DNA of 41,041 bases, from positions 1 to 41,041 of the forward strand of contig CAJUKE010000026.1 of NCBI GenBank assembly GCA_910587075.1, in the 5' to 3' direction. The DNA is from an uncultured Muribaculaceae bacterium. GTDB taxonomy: Bacteria; Bacteroidota; Bacteroidia; Bacteroidales; Muribaculaceae. The position numbers and the translations under genes are program-made. The stretch's first letter is position 1, and the number at the start of each line of letters is the position of its first letter. The notes under the pieces are model-generated. The model worked only from the letters and a program-made list of their open reading frames with translations, was not told where the DNA came from and did not search any database. Positions 5,727 to 14,103 of the stretch are shown piece by piece.

Positions 5727-8204
5727 ATGAACATTTCTTACAATTGGCTCAAAGAATATCTTGATTTCGACCTGGCGCCCCAAGAGGTTTGCGCCGCCCT
5801 TACCAGCATCGGACTGGAGTCCGACGGCGTGGAGGAGGTCGAATCGGTGCGCGGCGGTCTCCGCGGCCTGGTGATCGGCAAGGTGCTCACCTGCGAGGAC
5901 CATCCCAACAGCGACCACCTGCACATAACCACCTGCGACCTGGGCCTCGAAGCCCCCGTGCAGATCGTTTGCGGCGCCCCCAACGTGGCCGCCGGGCAGA
6001 CCGTGGTGGTGGCCACCGTCGGCACAACCCTCTACGACGCCGAGGGTAACTCCTTTCAGATCAAGCGCTCCAAAATCCGCGGCACCGAGTCGTTCGGCAT
6101 GATTTGCGCCGAGGACGAAATCGGGGTCGGCGAGTCGCACGACGGCATCATCGTGATCGACCGCGAGGTGGCCCCCGGCACCCCTGCCGCCGATTTCTTC
6201 AACCTCCGCTCGGACTACTGCCTGGAGGTCGACCTCACGCCCAACCGCGTCGACGCCGCGTCGCACTACGGTACCGCCCGCGACCTCAACGCATACCTCT
6301 GCCGCCACCTCGCCGACGGCCATCTGCGCCGCCCCTCGGTCGACGCCTTCAAGCCCGACACCGACAAGGGCGCCGCGACGGTTGAGGTACAGGACCTCCA
6401 GGGGTGCCCCCGTTATTCGGGCCTTACGATCCGCGGCGTGAAAGTGGCCGAAAGCCCCCAGTGGCTCCGCGACCGCCTCAACGCCATAGGTCTGCGCCCG
6501 ATCAACAACATCGTCGACATCACCAACTACATACTCCACGGCTTCTGCCAGCCGCTCCACTGCTTCGACCTCGCGAAAGTCAAAGGGGAGAAGATCGTGG
6601 TGCGCACCTGCCCCGAAGGCACCAAGTTCACCACCCTCGACGGCGTTGAGCGCACGCTCCGCGACGCCGACGTGATGATCTGCGACCAGGAGAAGCCGAT
6701 GTGCATCGCCGGCGTGTTCGGCGGCCTCGACTCGGGTGTCACCGAGCAGACCACCGACATATTCCTCGAAAGCGCCTGCTTCAACCCCACCCGAGTGCGC
6801 CGCACCGCCCGCGCCCACGGACTCTCGACCGACGCCTCCTTCCGCTACGAGCGCGGCGTCGACCCCAACGGCACCATGTACGCCCTGAAGCTCGCCGCCC
6901 TGATGGTGAAGGAGCTTGCCGGGGGCGAAATCTGCGGCGAGCCCGTTGACATCTACCCAGAGCCGGTGGCCCCCTACGCCGTGGAGCTGTCGCTTGACTA
7001 TCTGTGGTCGCTCGTCGGCAAGGAGATTCCCGCCGACGAGGTGGAGGCCATACTCCGCTCCCTCGAAATCGAGGTTGAGAAAGATGCCGCCGATCCCCGC
7101 CTGATGCGCCTGAAGGTGCCCACATACCGCGTCGACGTGCGCCGCCCCTGCGACGTGGTCGAGGAGGTGCTCCGCGTTTACGGCTACAACAATGTCGACT
7201 ACTCGACCACCGTGCACTCCTCGCTCCAGTTCAAGACTCTCACCGACGCCTCCGACGACCTCCAGTGCCTCATCTCCGAGCAGCTGACCGCCCAGGGCTT
7301 CAACGAGATACTCAACAACTCGCTCACCTCGAAGAGCTACTACGAGGGGCTCGACCTCTACCCCGCCGACCGCTGCGTGGAGCTCCTCAACCCCCTGAGC
7401 TCCGACCTCGGCGCGATGCGCCAGAGCCTCCTGTTCGGCGGTCTTGAGAGCGTGGCCCACAACGTGAACCGCCGCGCCGAGGACCTCCTATTCTACGAGT
7501 TCGGCAACACTTACTTCCGCGACCCCGCGGCCGAATCGACCGCCGACGCGCCCCTCGCGCCCTTCACCGAGCGCCAGCGCCTCGCCCTCTGGATCACCGG
7601 CAACGTGCGCCCCGCCAACTGGGCACGCCCCGCCGCCGAAGCCTCGTTCTTCGACCTCAAGGGGGCCGTGGCCAACGTGCTCGCCCGCATCGGCATAGCC
7701 GCCGGCGAGGTGGTGCTCTCCCAGGCTGACGACAACAATATCTTCGACGCCGCGCTCAAAATAGCAACCCGCGACGGAAAGGTGCTCGGATATATGGGCC
7801 AGGTGGCCCACGCCATACTCAAGAAGTCCGACATCGACCGCCACGTCTATTTCGCCGAGCTCGAATGGGGCGCCCTGGTGAAACTCGCCGCCAAGAAGAA
7901 GGTTACCTTCGCGCCCCTCCCCAAGACCCAGCCGGTGAAGCGCGACCTCGCGCTGCTGCTCGACTCCTCCGTGACTATGGAGCAGGTCGAGGCCGCCGTG
8001 CGCCAGGCCGAGCGCAAGCTGCTCCGCGGCGTCGAGCTCTTCGACGTGTACGAGGGTAAGAACCTCCCCGCCGGAAAGAAGAGCTATGCTATAACCCTCA
8101 CCCTCCAGGACCCCGAAAAAACCCTCCAGGACAAGCAGATCGAGCAGGCCATGGGCCGAGTGGTCGCCTCGCTGGAGAAGAACCTCGGCGCCCAGCTCCG
8201 CTAA
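5727..8204 (+). CDS. pheT: Phenylalanine--tRNA ligase beta subunit
   Basis: 825 residues, full length. PheT is the beta subunit of the cytoplasmic alpha2-beta2 enzyme that charges tRNA-Phe; it edits mischarged Tyr-tRNA and binds the tRNA. The usual domains are present: N-terminal start MNISYNWLKEYLDF, the EMAP-like tRNA-binding domain (about 42-155, with DHPNSDHLHITTCDLG), the B3/B4 editing region (about 210-400, with GLDSGVTEQTTDIFLESACF), the B5 domain (about 405-480) and a C-terminal ferredoxin-fold anticodon-binding domain (about 730-825, PVKRDLALLLD). The ATG at 5727 is chosen over a TTG nine codons upstream because that TTG lies inside the promoter -7 box. pheS is not in the window, as is common in Bacteroidetes. 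A yebC-type gene follows after 46 nt. Confidence 0.97.
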   Translation: MNISYNWLKEYLDFDLAPQEVCAALTSIGLESDGVEEVESVRGGLRGLVIGKVLTCEDHPNSDHLHITTCDLGLEAPVQIVCGAPNVAAGQTVVVATVGTTLYDAEGNSFQIKRSKIRGTESFGMICAEDEIGVGESHDGIIVIDREVAPGTPAADFFNLRSDYCLEVDLTPNRVDAASHYGTARDLNAYLCRHLADGHLRRPSVDAFKPDTDKGAATVEVQDLQGCPRYSGLTIRGVKVAESPQWLRDRLNAIGLRPINNIVDITNYILHGFCQPLHCFDLAKVKGEKIVVRTCPEGTKFTTLDGVERTLRDADVMICDQEKPMCIAGVFGGLDSGVTEQTTDIFLESACFNPTRVRRTARAHGLSTDASFRYERGVDPNGTMYALKLAALMVKELAGGEICGEPVDIYPEPVAPYAVELSLDYLWSLVGKEIPADEVEAILRSLEIEVEKDAADPRLMRLKVPTYRVDVRRPCDVVEEVLRVYGYNNVDYSTTVHSSLQFKTLTDASDDLQCLISEQLTAQGFNEILNNSLTSKSYYEGLDLYPADRCVELLNPLSSDLGAMRQSLLFGGLESVAHNVNRRAEDLLFYEFGNTYFRDPAAESTADAPLAPFTERQRLALWITGNVRPANWARPAAEASFFDLKGAVANVLARIGIAAGEVVLSQADDNNIFDAALKIATRDGKVLGYMGQVAHAILKKSDIDRHVYFAELEWGALVKLAAKKKVTFAPLPKTQPVKRDLALLLDSSVTMEQVEAAVRQAERKLLRGVELFDVYEGKNLPAGKKSYAITLTLQDPEKTLQDKQIEQAMGRVVASLEKNLGAQLR

Positions 8205-8250
8205 ACGTATATTCCAATAATAAACCACAATACAAAACTAAAATACTTCC

Positions 8251-8979
8251 ATGGGAAGAGCATTTGAATACCGCAAGGCCCGCAAGCTCAAGCGCTGGGG
8301 CAATATGTCGAAGACTTTCACCCGCATAGGCAAGGAAATCACCATCGCCGTGAAGGCCGGCGGCCCCGACCCCTCCACCAACCCCCGCCTCCGCGCCCTG
8401 ATGCAGAACGCGAAGTCCGAGAATATGCCCAAGGACACCGTTGAGCGCGCCATCAAGAAGGCCACCGACAAGGACTCCAAGGACTATAAGGAGATCACCT
8501 ACGAGGGATACGGCCCCCACGGCATCGCCATCTTCGTAGAAGCCGCTACCGACAACAACACCCGCACCGTGGCCAACGTGCGCTCCTACTTCACAAAGCA
8601 CGGCGGCTCGCTCGGCACCCAGGGCTCGCTCACATTCCTTTTCGACCACAAGGTGGTGCTCAAAATCCAGGCCAAGCCCGAAGTATCGCTCGACGACCTC
8701 GAACTCGAACTGATTGACTGCGGCGTGGAAGAGGTTGAGGCCGACGAAGACGGCGCCATCATCCTCACCGGCGTGTTCGAGGACTACTCCAACATCCAGA
8801 AGTACCTCGAAGAGAACGGTTTCGAAATCATCAGCACCGAGTTCGTGCGCATCCCCAACGACCTCAAGGAGATTACCCCCGAGCAGCGCGAGAGCATCGA
8901 CAAGCTCCTCGAAAAGCTCGAAGAGGACGAGGACGTTACCCAGGTGTTCCACAATATGCGCGAGGACGAGGAAGCCTGA
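8251..8979 (+). CDS. YebC/PmpR-TACO1 family protein
   Basis: 242 residues, normal for the family. The start MGRAFEYRKARKLKRWGNMS and the following KTFTRIGKEITIAVKAGG are diagnostic, as is NPRLRALMQNAKSENMPKDT. YebC-family members are known as DNA-binding regulators and, in some bacteria and mitochondria (TACO1), as factors that help ribosomes through proline-rich stretches; which role applies here cannot be read from the sequence. The acidic C-terminus (EEDEDVTQVFHNMREDEEA) is typical. It lies 46 nt after pheT with an AT-rich spacer and no clear promoter of its own, so it may be co-transcribed with pheT. Confidence 0.95.
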   Translation: MGRAFEYRKARKLKRWGNMSKTFTRIGKEITIAVKAGGPDPSTNPRLRALMQNAKSENMPKDTVERAIKKATDKDSKDYKEITYEGYGPHGIAIFVEAATDNNTRTVANVRSYFTKHGGSLGTQGSLTFLFDHKVVLKIQAKPEVSLDDLELELIDCGVEEVEADEDGAIILTGVFEDYSNIQKYLEENGFEIISTEFVRIPNDLKEITPEQRESIDKLLEKLEEDEDVTQVFHNMREDEEA

Positions 8980-9051
8980 ACCCCCATCCCCGCGGCTTCC
9001 CCCCGCGGAGCCCTTTGACATAATTTATAACGCCTTATCAATCAACCGACA

Positions 9052-10434
9052 ATGCGTTACACCCTAAACAAGGTTGCCGCCCTGACGGCGGCAACCGCTT
9101 TTTTTGCCTTCACCCCCGCCGGGGCGAAGGCTCAATCTATTTTCGACGAAACTTACGTCGCCGGCGAGGTCATCGACCTCGACGACGATGATGAGCCGCG
9201 CCCCGAAGCCGAGGCCGCGCCGCTCCCCGTCGGCCCCTGGGCGTTCCCGGTGGACTCGACCCTGATCGTCGAGGACCTGCTGCTGCCACGCACGGCTTTC
9301 ATGCCCGCGATTTTCGATACCTACTCGCTGAAAACCAACGAGGAGGCGTTCAACCCCCTGGTGGAGCGCTACAACGACCGCTGGGACGCTATGACCTGGG
9401 CCGACCGAGCCGTGGCCCGCGACTCCCGCGTGCGCGCCTTCATCCAGGACTTCATGATAGCCCACCCCGAGCAGGTGCGCTACAACCAGGCCACTCTTCC
9501 CCGCCCGCCGAAGGAGTTCAAGATGACCGTCGACCCGGAGCAGGCCAAAATCCACGTCACCGAGTTTGAGCGCGACAAGAAGCAGATGGTCAACCTCGTG
9601 GGGGAGGCAACTGTGAAGAAAATCCACTGGCTCAAGAACTTCGACGCCTCGCTCCAGTTCTCCCAGGCCTACATTTCGCCCAACTGGTACCAGGGCGGTA
9701 AGTCGAACCTCAATATGATCGCCAATGTCATTTACAACGTCAAGCTCAACCCGGCGTACCACCCCAACCTCATCTTCGAGACTTATTTCGCCTACAAGCT
9801 CGGCGTGAACAACGCCCCCGACGACGAGGTGCACGACTACAATATCTCGGAGGACCTGCTGCAGATCAACACCAAGTTCGGTTACAAGGCCGCCAAGCGG
9901 TGGTACTACTCGCTTACGGCGCAGTTCAAGACCCAGCTCCTGAACAACTACAAGGTCAACTCCAACGTGATGACGGCCTCGTTCCTCTCACCGGGCGACC
10001 TCACCGTCGGCCTCGGTATGACCTACGCCTACGAGAACCCAAAGAAGACTATCCAGTTCAATGCCTCGATAGCGCCCCTCTCGTATAACCTCAAGACCTG
10101 CGTGAACCATAAGCTCGACCCGGTGTCGTTCGGCATCGAGGAGGGGCGCAGGACCAAGAGCGAGTACGGTTCGTCGTCGGAGCTCACCCTGCGCTGGAAG
10201 CTCGCCTACAACATCGAGTACTTCTCGCGCCTGTTCGTGTTCACCGACTACGAGCAGCTCACCGGCGACTGGGAGAACACCATCTCGTTCAACATCAACA
10301 AATTCCTGTCAACCAGGATTTTCGCACATCTCCGCTATCAGTCGCTCAAGGCCCCGGAAGTCGAGGGGTGGCGCCACTGGCAGCTCAAGGAGATTCTCTC
10401 AATAGGATTCTCCTATAAGTTTAACCGCTCCTGA
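9052..10434 (+). CDS. DUF3078 outer-membrane beta-barrel protein
   Basis: 460 residues with a signal peptide (cleavage expected after AGAKAQ, about residue 28). The following 70 residues are acidic and Pro-rich. The DUF3078 region starts near residue 185 with KIHWLKNFDASLQFSQAYIS and NWYQGGKSNLNMIANV, a signature seen in many Bacteroidetes proteins. The rest is alternating beta strands ending in an aromatic/polar strand (IGFSYKFNRS), which fits insertion in the outer membrane. Function of the family is unknown. The next gene begins 8 nt downstream on a GTG, so this may be the first gene of an operon running to aroB. Confidence 0.88.
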   Translation: MRYTLNKVAALTAATAFFAFTPAGAKAQSIFDETYVAGEVIDLDDDDEPRPEAEAAPLPVGPWAFPVDSTLIVEDLLLPRTAFMPAIFDTYSLKTNEEAFNPLVERYNDRWDAMTWADRAVARDSRVRAFIQDFMIAHPEQVRYNQATLPRPPKEFKMTVDPEQAKIHVTEFERDKKQMVNLVGEATVKKIHWLKNFDASLQFSQAYISPNWYQGGKSNLNMIANVIYNVKLNPAYHPNLIFETYFAYKLGVNNAPDDEVHDYNISEDLLQINTKFGYKAAKRWYYSLTAQFKTQLLNNYKVNSNVMTASFLSPGDLTVGLGMTYAYENPKKTIQFNASIAPLSYNLKTCVNHKLDPVSFGIEEGRRTKSEYGSSSELTLRWKLAYNIEYFSRLFVFTDYEQLTGDWENTISFNINKFLSTRIFAHLRYQSLKAPEVEGWRHWQLKEILSIGFSYKFNRS

Positions 10435-10442
10435 ACCCCGCC

Positions 10443-10982
10443 GTGAAACGCTCTCTGAGGCTCCTCTCCGCCCTGCTGCTGCTTGCCGCCGCCATCCCCT
10501 CGCGGGGTGCGACGGTCGCGGAGCTGCGAGACGCGATAGCCTCGTCGGGCGACCCGGTGGCGGGCTTCTATCGGGCGACCGACGGGGGTGGCACCCTGGC
10601 CGTCGTCCCCTCCGGCACTCCGGGCGCCTACTCCTTGGTGGCGGTCGAAGCCGCGACTCCGGCTCTGCGCCCCGGCACCGAGATCGGCCGTATGCGCGCC
10701 GCCGGAGAGAAAGGGGCGTATGTGGGCGAGCTGATGTCGAAAATCTCCGGGGGCGTCCCCTCAGGCCCCAAAAAGGTTACTTTCAAGGCCGCTGACGGCT
10801 CACGCCTCGTAATTCATCCCAAGCGGGCCAAGATACGGGTGCGCCTGTGGAAGCTCCTCCCGTATATGTTCCGCGCCCCTATCACGGTCGACAACCGCGG
10901 CGGCGACGCGGCTCCCGAGGGGCTGGTGCGCGTATGGCCCGAAAGCCCGTCGTCACCCCCGGCCATACCCCGAGCGCTATGA
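10443..10982 (+). CDS. Small secreted protein of unknown function
   Basis: 179 residues from a GTG start 8 nt after the DUF3078 gene. MKRSLRLLSALLLLAAAIPSRGA is a clear signal peptide. The mature part has short strands (GTLAVVPSG, AYSLVAVEAA, KVTFKAADGSRLVIHPKRAK) and a Pro/Ser-rich end. No family is recognised; this type of small beta protein is common in Bacteroidales envelopes. Its stop codon overlaps the next start as ATGA, suggesting translational coupling. Confidence 0.7.
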   Translation: MKRSLRLLSALLLLAAAIPSRGATVAELRDAIASSGDPVAGFYRATDGGGTLAVVPSGTPGAYSLVAVEAATPALRPGTEIGRMRAAGEKGAYVGELMSKISGGVPSGPKKVTFKAADGSRLVIHPKRAKIRVRLWKLLPYMFRAPITVDNRGGDAAPEGLVRVWPESPSSPPAIPRAL

Positions 10983-11452
10983 AGAGACTCCTCCCCATAT
11001 TGCTGGCATCCGCGGCCATCGTAACCGCTTACCCCCAGCGCACTACCTCGCGGAAGCTCCGCCCTGCCGAGCTCCCCTCCGCCGCTGTGGCCGAGGCGCT
11101 CCCGCTCGACACTCTCCCACTGGCCGGAGACACCCTCGCGGCTCGTTTCTACGGCTACGAGAAGACCCTCCGCGCAACCCGCGAGACCCTCTTTATCCGG
11201 AACGCCACCGACCGCGAGACCTCCGAGGCGCGATTCACCATAGTCTACCTCGACGACGCGGGGCGCGAGATTCACCGCCGCAGGGTGGCGCGACGCGTGT
11301 CGATACCCCCGGGGCAGACTATCCGCCTTGACATCCCCTCCTGGGACACGCAGAAGACCTATTACTTCCGCGACGGCCCACGCCCGAGGGTCTCGGCAAC
11401 CCCTTACTCGGTAAGGATAATCCCCGACACTCTGATTCTCATTCCGCGATGA
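10979..11452 (+). CDS. Secreted beta-domain protein of unknown function
   Basis: 157 residues from the ATG at 10979, which forms an ATGA overlap with the gene before it; an upstream in-frame ATG at 10847 would put 44 residues of overlap in the wrong frame and is rejected. MKRLLPILLASAAIVTAYPQ is a signal peptide. The core (TLFIRNATDRETSEARFTIV, YLDDAGREIHRRRVARR, PPGQTIRLDIPSWDTQKTYY) reads like an immunoglobulin-like beta sandwich of the kind that describes changes to bonds at the cell surface, close in pattern to FxLYD-type domains. The likely site is the periplasm or cell surface. The next gene, a Crp-type regulator, overlaps by 4 nt. Confidence 0.72.
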   Translation: MKRLLPILLASAAIVTAYPQRTTSRKLRPAELPSAAVAEALPLDTLPLAGDTLAARFYGYEKTLRATRETLFIRNATDRETSEARFTIVYLDDAGREIHRRRVARRVSIPPGQTIRLDIPSWDTQKTYYFRDGPRPRVSATPYSVRIIPDTLILIPR

Positions 11453-12033
11453 AGCACCCCATCGACATCATCAAACTGTTCGCCACCCTCTCACCCGAGG
11501 GGGAGGAGAGGCTCCGCTCGGCTATGAGGGAGCGCACGTTCGCTCGCGGCGAGCGCATCACCGGGGCCGCGACCCTCTCGTCGAGGGCTTTCTTCATCAT
11601 CACCGGCGCCGCCCGCGTGTGCTTCATCCACGGCGGCAAGGACCACACGATCTCTTTCGCCTTCGACGAGGAATTCGTGCACCTATCCCACATCGGCCTC
11701 ACCAAGGAGCCGGAAACAATCGCTATCGAGTTCCTGGAGCCTACGCGGCTGCTCTACATCCCCACGTCGGTGAAGGATATCATCAAGGAGGAGGCGATTA
11801 TTGCAGAGAAGGAGGCGCTGCTGTTCCTCAACGTTGCCCTGGCGATGCACGTCTCGCAGCTTGAGGAGCGCATCTACATAAGCCGCACCTGCAAGGCCCC
11901 CGAACTGTACAACTGGGCCATAACCCGCTTCCCGAAGCTCACGAAGGTGGCGAACCTCAGCCAGATCGCCTCCTTCCTGGGGCTCACCCGGGAGACGGTA
12001 TACCGCATTCACTCTGGTAATTACAAAAAATGA
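11449..12033 (+). CDS. Crp/Fnr family transcriptional regulator
   Basis: 194 residues. Residues 8-115 form a cyclic-nucleotide-binding-type barrel (RTFARGERITGAATLSSRAF, FIITGAARVCFI, FAFDEEFVHLSHIGL). It is followed by a dimer helix (KEALLFLNVALAMHVSQLEE) and a short C-terminal helix-turn-helix, LSQIASFLGLTRETVYRIHS. The Arg-containing cAMP-binding cassette of true CRP is not seen, so the effector is unknown. Such divergent Crp proteins are common in Bacteroidales. It sits inside a coupled gene string (ATGA overlaps on both sides) between two secreted proteins and a HAD phosphatase; a role in regulating its own operon is possible but not shown. Confidence 0.88.
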   Translation: MKHPIDIIKLFATLSPEGEERLRSAMRERTFARGERITGAATLSSRAFFIITGAARVCFIHGGKDHTISFAFDEEFVHLSHIGLTKEPETIAIEFLEPTRLLYIPTSVKDIIKEEAIIAEKEALLFLNVALAMHVSQLEERIYISRTCKAPELYNWAITRFPKLTKVANLSQIASFLGLTRETVYRIHSGNYKK

Positions 12034-12743
12034 AACAGAACGCTGACGCGCCGGTATCCGCCGGCAGACCGCTCAATATCAAAGCCGCCCTGATCGATAT
12101 GGACGGCACGCTGCTCGACTCCATGCCCTCCCACGCCAGGGCCTGGCACCGTATGGTGTCGGAACTCGGCATTGATTGCCGCCTCGACGAGTTCTTCGGT
12201 TACGAGGGGATGACCGGCGGAGCCACCATCGACCTCATATTCCGCCGAGAGCTCGGCCGACCCGCCACCGACCTGGAAAAAACTGAACTTTATGCCCGCA
12301 AAACGGGTTATTTCAACGAGATGCCGAAGGTGCCGGTGATGCCCGGCGCGGCCCGTATGCTCCGCACCCTGATGGATGCCGGGGTGGCCCGCGTGCTCGT
12401 AACCGGCTCGGGGCAGAAATCGACCATCGGGAGGCTCGCCGTGGAGTTTCCCGGCGCTTTCGCCGAGGATATGATGATTACCTCCCGCGACGTAAGCCGA
12501 GGTAAACCCGACCCGGAGCCGTACCTGATGGCTATGGAGCGTGCCGGGGTCGCCCCCTCCGAGGCTATGGTGGTCGAGAACGCGCCCCTCGGGGTTAAGG
12601 CCGGAGCCGCCGCCGGAGCTTTCACCGTGGCCGTCACCACCGGGCCCATCCCCGCCGAGGCTATGTGGGAGGCCGGTGCCGATATGGTGTTCCCCTCGAT
12701 GGAGGCTTTCGCTGACGCCCTCCCCGCGCTGCTCGGCAAGTGA
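12030..12743 (+). CDS. HAD-superfamily phosphatase / beta-phosphoglucomutase-like
   Basis: 237 residues. Motif I is DMDGTLLDS with the two catalytic aspartates at D23 and D25. A helical cap with GYEGMTGGATIDLIF follows, as in beta-phosphoglucomutase-type enzymes. Motif II is VLVTGSGQKS, motif III lies in SRGKPDPEPYL, and motif IV is VVENAPLGVKAGAAAG, where Glu replaces one of the usual acidic residues as often seen in this subgroup. It acts in the cytoplasm on a small phosphorylated sugar or similar metabolite; the substrate cannot be read. The start overlaps the Crp gene stop (ATGA), and aroB follows after 46 nt. Confidence 0.9.
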   Translation: MKQNADAPVSAGRPLNIKAALIDMDGTLLDSMPSHARAWHRMVSELGIDCRLDEFFGYEGMTGGATIDLIFRRELGRPATDLEKTELYARKTGYFNEMPKVPVMPGAARMLRTLMDAGVARVLVTGSGQKSTIGRLAVEFPGAFAEDMMITSRDVSRGKPDPEPYLMAMERAGVAPSEAMVVENAPLGVKAGAAAGAFTVAVTTGPIPAEAMWEAGADMVFPSMEAFADALPALLGK

Positions 12744-12789
12744 CGCCCGCCAATATTCAGGCATCGGAACGGTTGAAATAAAGGATATT

Positions 12790-13854
12790 ATGAAAAAGAA
12801 TCTGCTCTTCACGAACCATGTGGCCCAGGCTGTCGACGAAATAGCCGGGCGTATGAAACCCGCCTCGGTTTTCGTTCTGGTCGATGTCAATACAAAATCG
12901 TTCGTGCTCCCCCGTATGATGGAGGAGTCGAAAACCATAGCCGACGCCAAAATCATCACCATCCGCGCCGGGGAAGCCTACAAGACGCTCCCGACCCTCT
13001 CCGCCGTATGGAAGGAGCTGGGCGACGCCGGGGCCAACCGCCAGTCGCTCCTGATAAACCTCGGAGGTGGCATCGTGACCGACACCGGGGGCTTCGCCGC
13101 CGCGACCTTCAAGCGCGGAATCCCCTTCCTGAACATCCCCACGACCCTTCTCGCCGCGGTCGACGCCTCGGTCGGGGCGAAGACCGGCATCAACTTCAAC
13201 GAGCTTAAAAACGAGGTAGGAGTGTTCGCCGACGCCGAGCTGGTGATTGTCTCCACAACCTTCTTCCGCACCCTCAATTCACAGGAGCTCCTCAACGGCT
13301 ACGCCGAGATGCTCAAGCACGCGCTGCTCACCTCCCCCGAGATGACCGACCGCCTCCTGGCGTACGACGTTACCACCTACGAGCCGGAGCCCCTCCTGCG
13401 CCTCATCGAGGAGAGCGTCGACGTGAAAATCAAGTATGTGGAGTCCGACCCCGCCGACCGCGGCGCGCGCCACGCCCTCAACTTCGGCCACACCTTCGCC
13501 CACGCCTTCGAGGAGCTCGCCATGTGGCGCAAGTCACCCCTCAGCCACGGCTACGCCGTAGCCCAGGGCATGGTGGCCGCCCTTGTGCTGTCGCATATGC
13601 AGCTCGGCTTCCCCTCCGACACGCTCCACAAGATCGCCGCCTACGTCCGCGACAACTACGGCGCCTTCGAGTTCACCTGCGACGACTACGAGCGCCTCTT
13701 GGGCTATATGGAGCGCGACAAAAAGAACACCACCCAGGGTGAAATCAACTTCACCCTCCTCCGCGCCCCCGGCAACCCCGAGGTCAACCTCCCCGTCGCC
13801 GCCCCCAACATCACCGCCGCCCTCGACATCCACCGCGACCTCCTCGGCCTCTGA
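12790..13854 (+). CDS. aroB: 3-dehydroquinate synthase
   Basis: 354 residues from the ATG at 12790; longer in-frame starts run into the HAD gene and are rejected. AroB converts DAHP to 3-dehydroquinate, the second step of the shikimate pathway, using NAD and a divalent metal. Seen here are the NAD-binding LINLGGGIVTDTGGFAAATF, the substrate-binding IPTTLLAAVDASVGAKTGIN and the metal ligands Glu in NGYAEMLKHAL, His in NFGHTFAHAFE and His in LSHGYAVAQGM. The pattern GGGIVTD(T)GGF differs from the proteobacterial GGGVVGDLAGF but is usual in Bacteroidetes. A strong terminator follows 32 nt after the stop. Confidence 0.95.
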   Translation: MKKNLLFTNHVAQAVDEIAGRMKPASVFVLVDVNTKSFVLPRMMEESKTIADAKIITIRAGEAYKTLPTLSAVWKELGDAGANRQSLLINLGGGIVTDTGGFAAATFKRGIPFLNIPTTLLAAVDASVGAKTGINFNELKNEVGVFADAELVIVSTTFFRTLNSQELLNGYAEMLKHALLTSPEMTDRLLAYDVTTYEPEPLLRLIEESVDVKIKYVESDPADRGARHALNFGHTFAHAFEELAMWRKSPLSHGYAVAQGMVAALVLSHMQLGFPSDTLHKIAAYVRDNYGAFEFTCDDYERLLGYMERDKKNTTQGEINFTLLRAPGNPEVNLPVAAPNITAALDIHRDLLGL

Positions 13855-13886
13855 CCTTCCCACCTCCGCCTCATTCCAAAAAACAT

Positions 13887-13913
13887 AAAAGCCCTCCGTC
13901 GTGGAGGGCTTTT
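13887..13913 (+). terminator. Rho-independent terminator after aroB
   Basis: A perfect 11-bp stem (AAAAGCCCTCC / GGAGGGCTTTT) with a 5-nt loop. The A and T ends allow it to act in both directions, though the leftward gene ends 190 nt away. Confidence 0.9.
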
Positions 13914-13939
13914 GGCGTATATGGATTGCGGCTTGCGGT

Positions 13940-14056
13940 GGGCACGTGCCTTTGGCATGTAGCATTGTAGGGACGTGCCTTTGGCACGTTGCAAAGGCGG
14001 GAGCGGTTTGTGTGACGAATGGAATCCAGCCCGACATGCCAAAGGCATGTCCCTAC
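13940..14056. repeat. Palindromic GTGCCTTTGGCAC repeat cluster (REP-like)
   Basis: Three copies of one palindromic unit lie between convergent genes: GGCACGTGCCTTTGGCATGT near 13941-13960, GTAGGGACGTGCCTTTGGC from 13967 to about 13990, and an inverted copy 14033-14056 (ACATGCCAAAGGCATGT then CCCTAC). The outer GTAGGGAC flank occurs on copy two and, inverted, on copy three, so the two form a larger inverted pair. Each unit can fold on itself. I have a general memory of similar units in Bacteroidales intergenic regions but cannot check their number. Confidence 0.85.
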
Positions 14057-14103
14057 GTTGGACACCTCCGCGGCCTACGGCAACGATTCTTGTTTCTTTA
14101 ACG

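Noticed and set aside
5694..7460. A 588-codon minus-strand frame opposite pheT
   Set aside because: Antisense to an essential, fully conserved gene; sequence is Gly/Val/Ala/His-rich noise typical of such shadows.
8985..9011. GC-rich hairpin (CCGCGG pairs) after the yebC-type gene as a terminator
   Set aside because: Arms are short and no T run follows; too weak to call.
12541..12789. Longer in-frame start of aroB reaching into the HAD gene
   Set aside because: The extra 83 codons are a shadow of the HAD gene in another frame; the conserved AroB sequence begins after the ATG at 12790.
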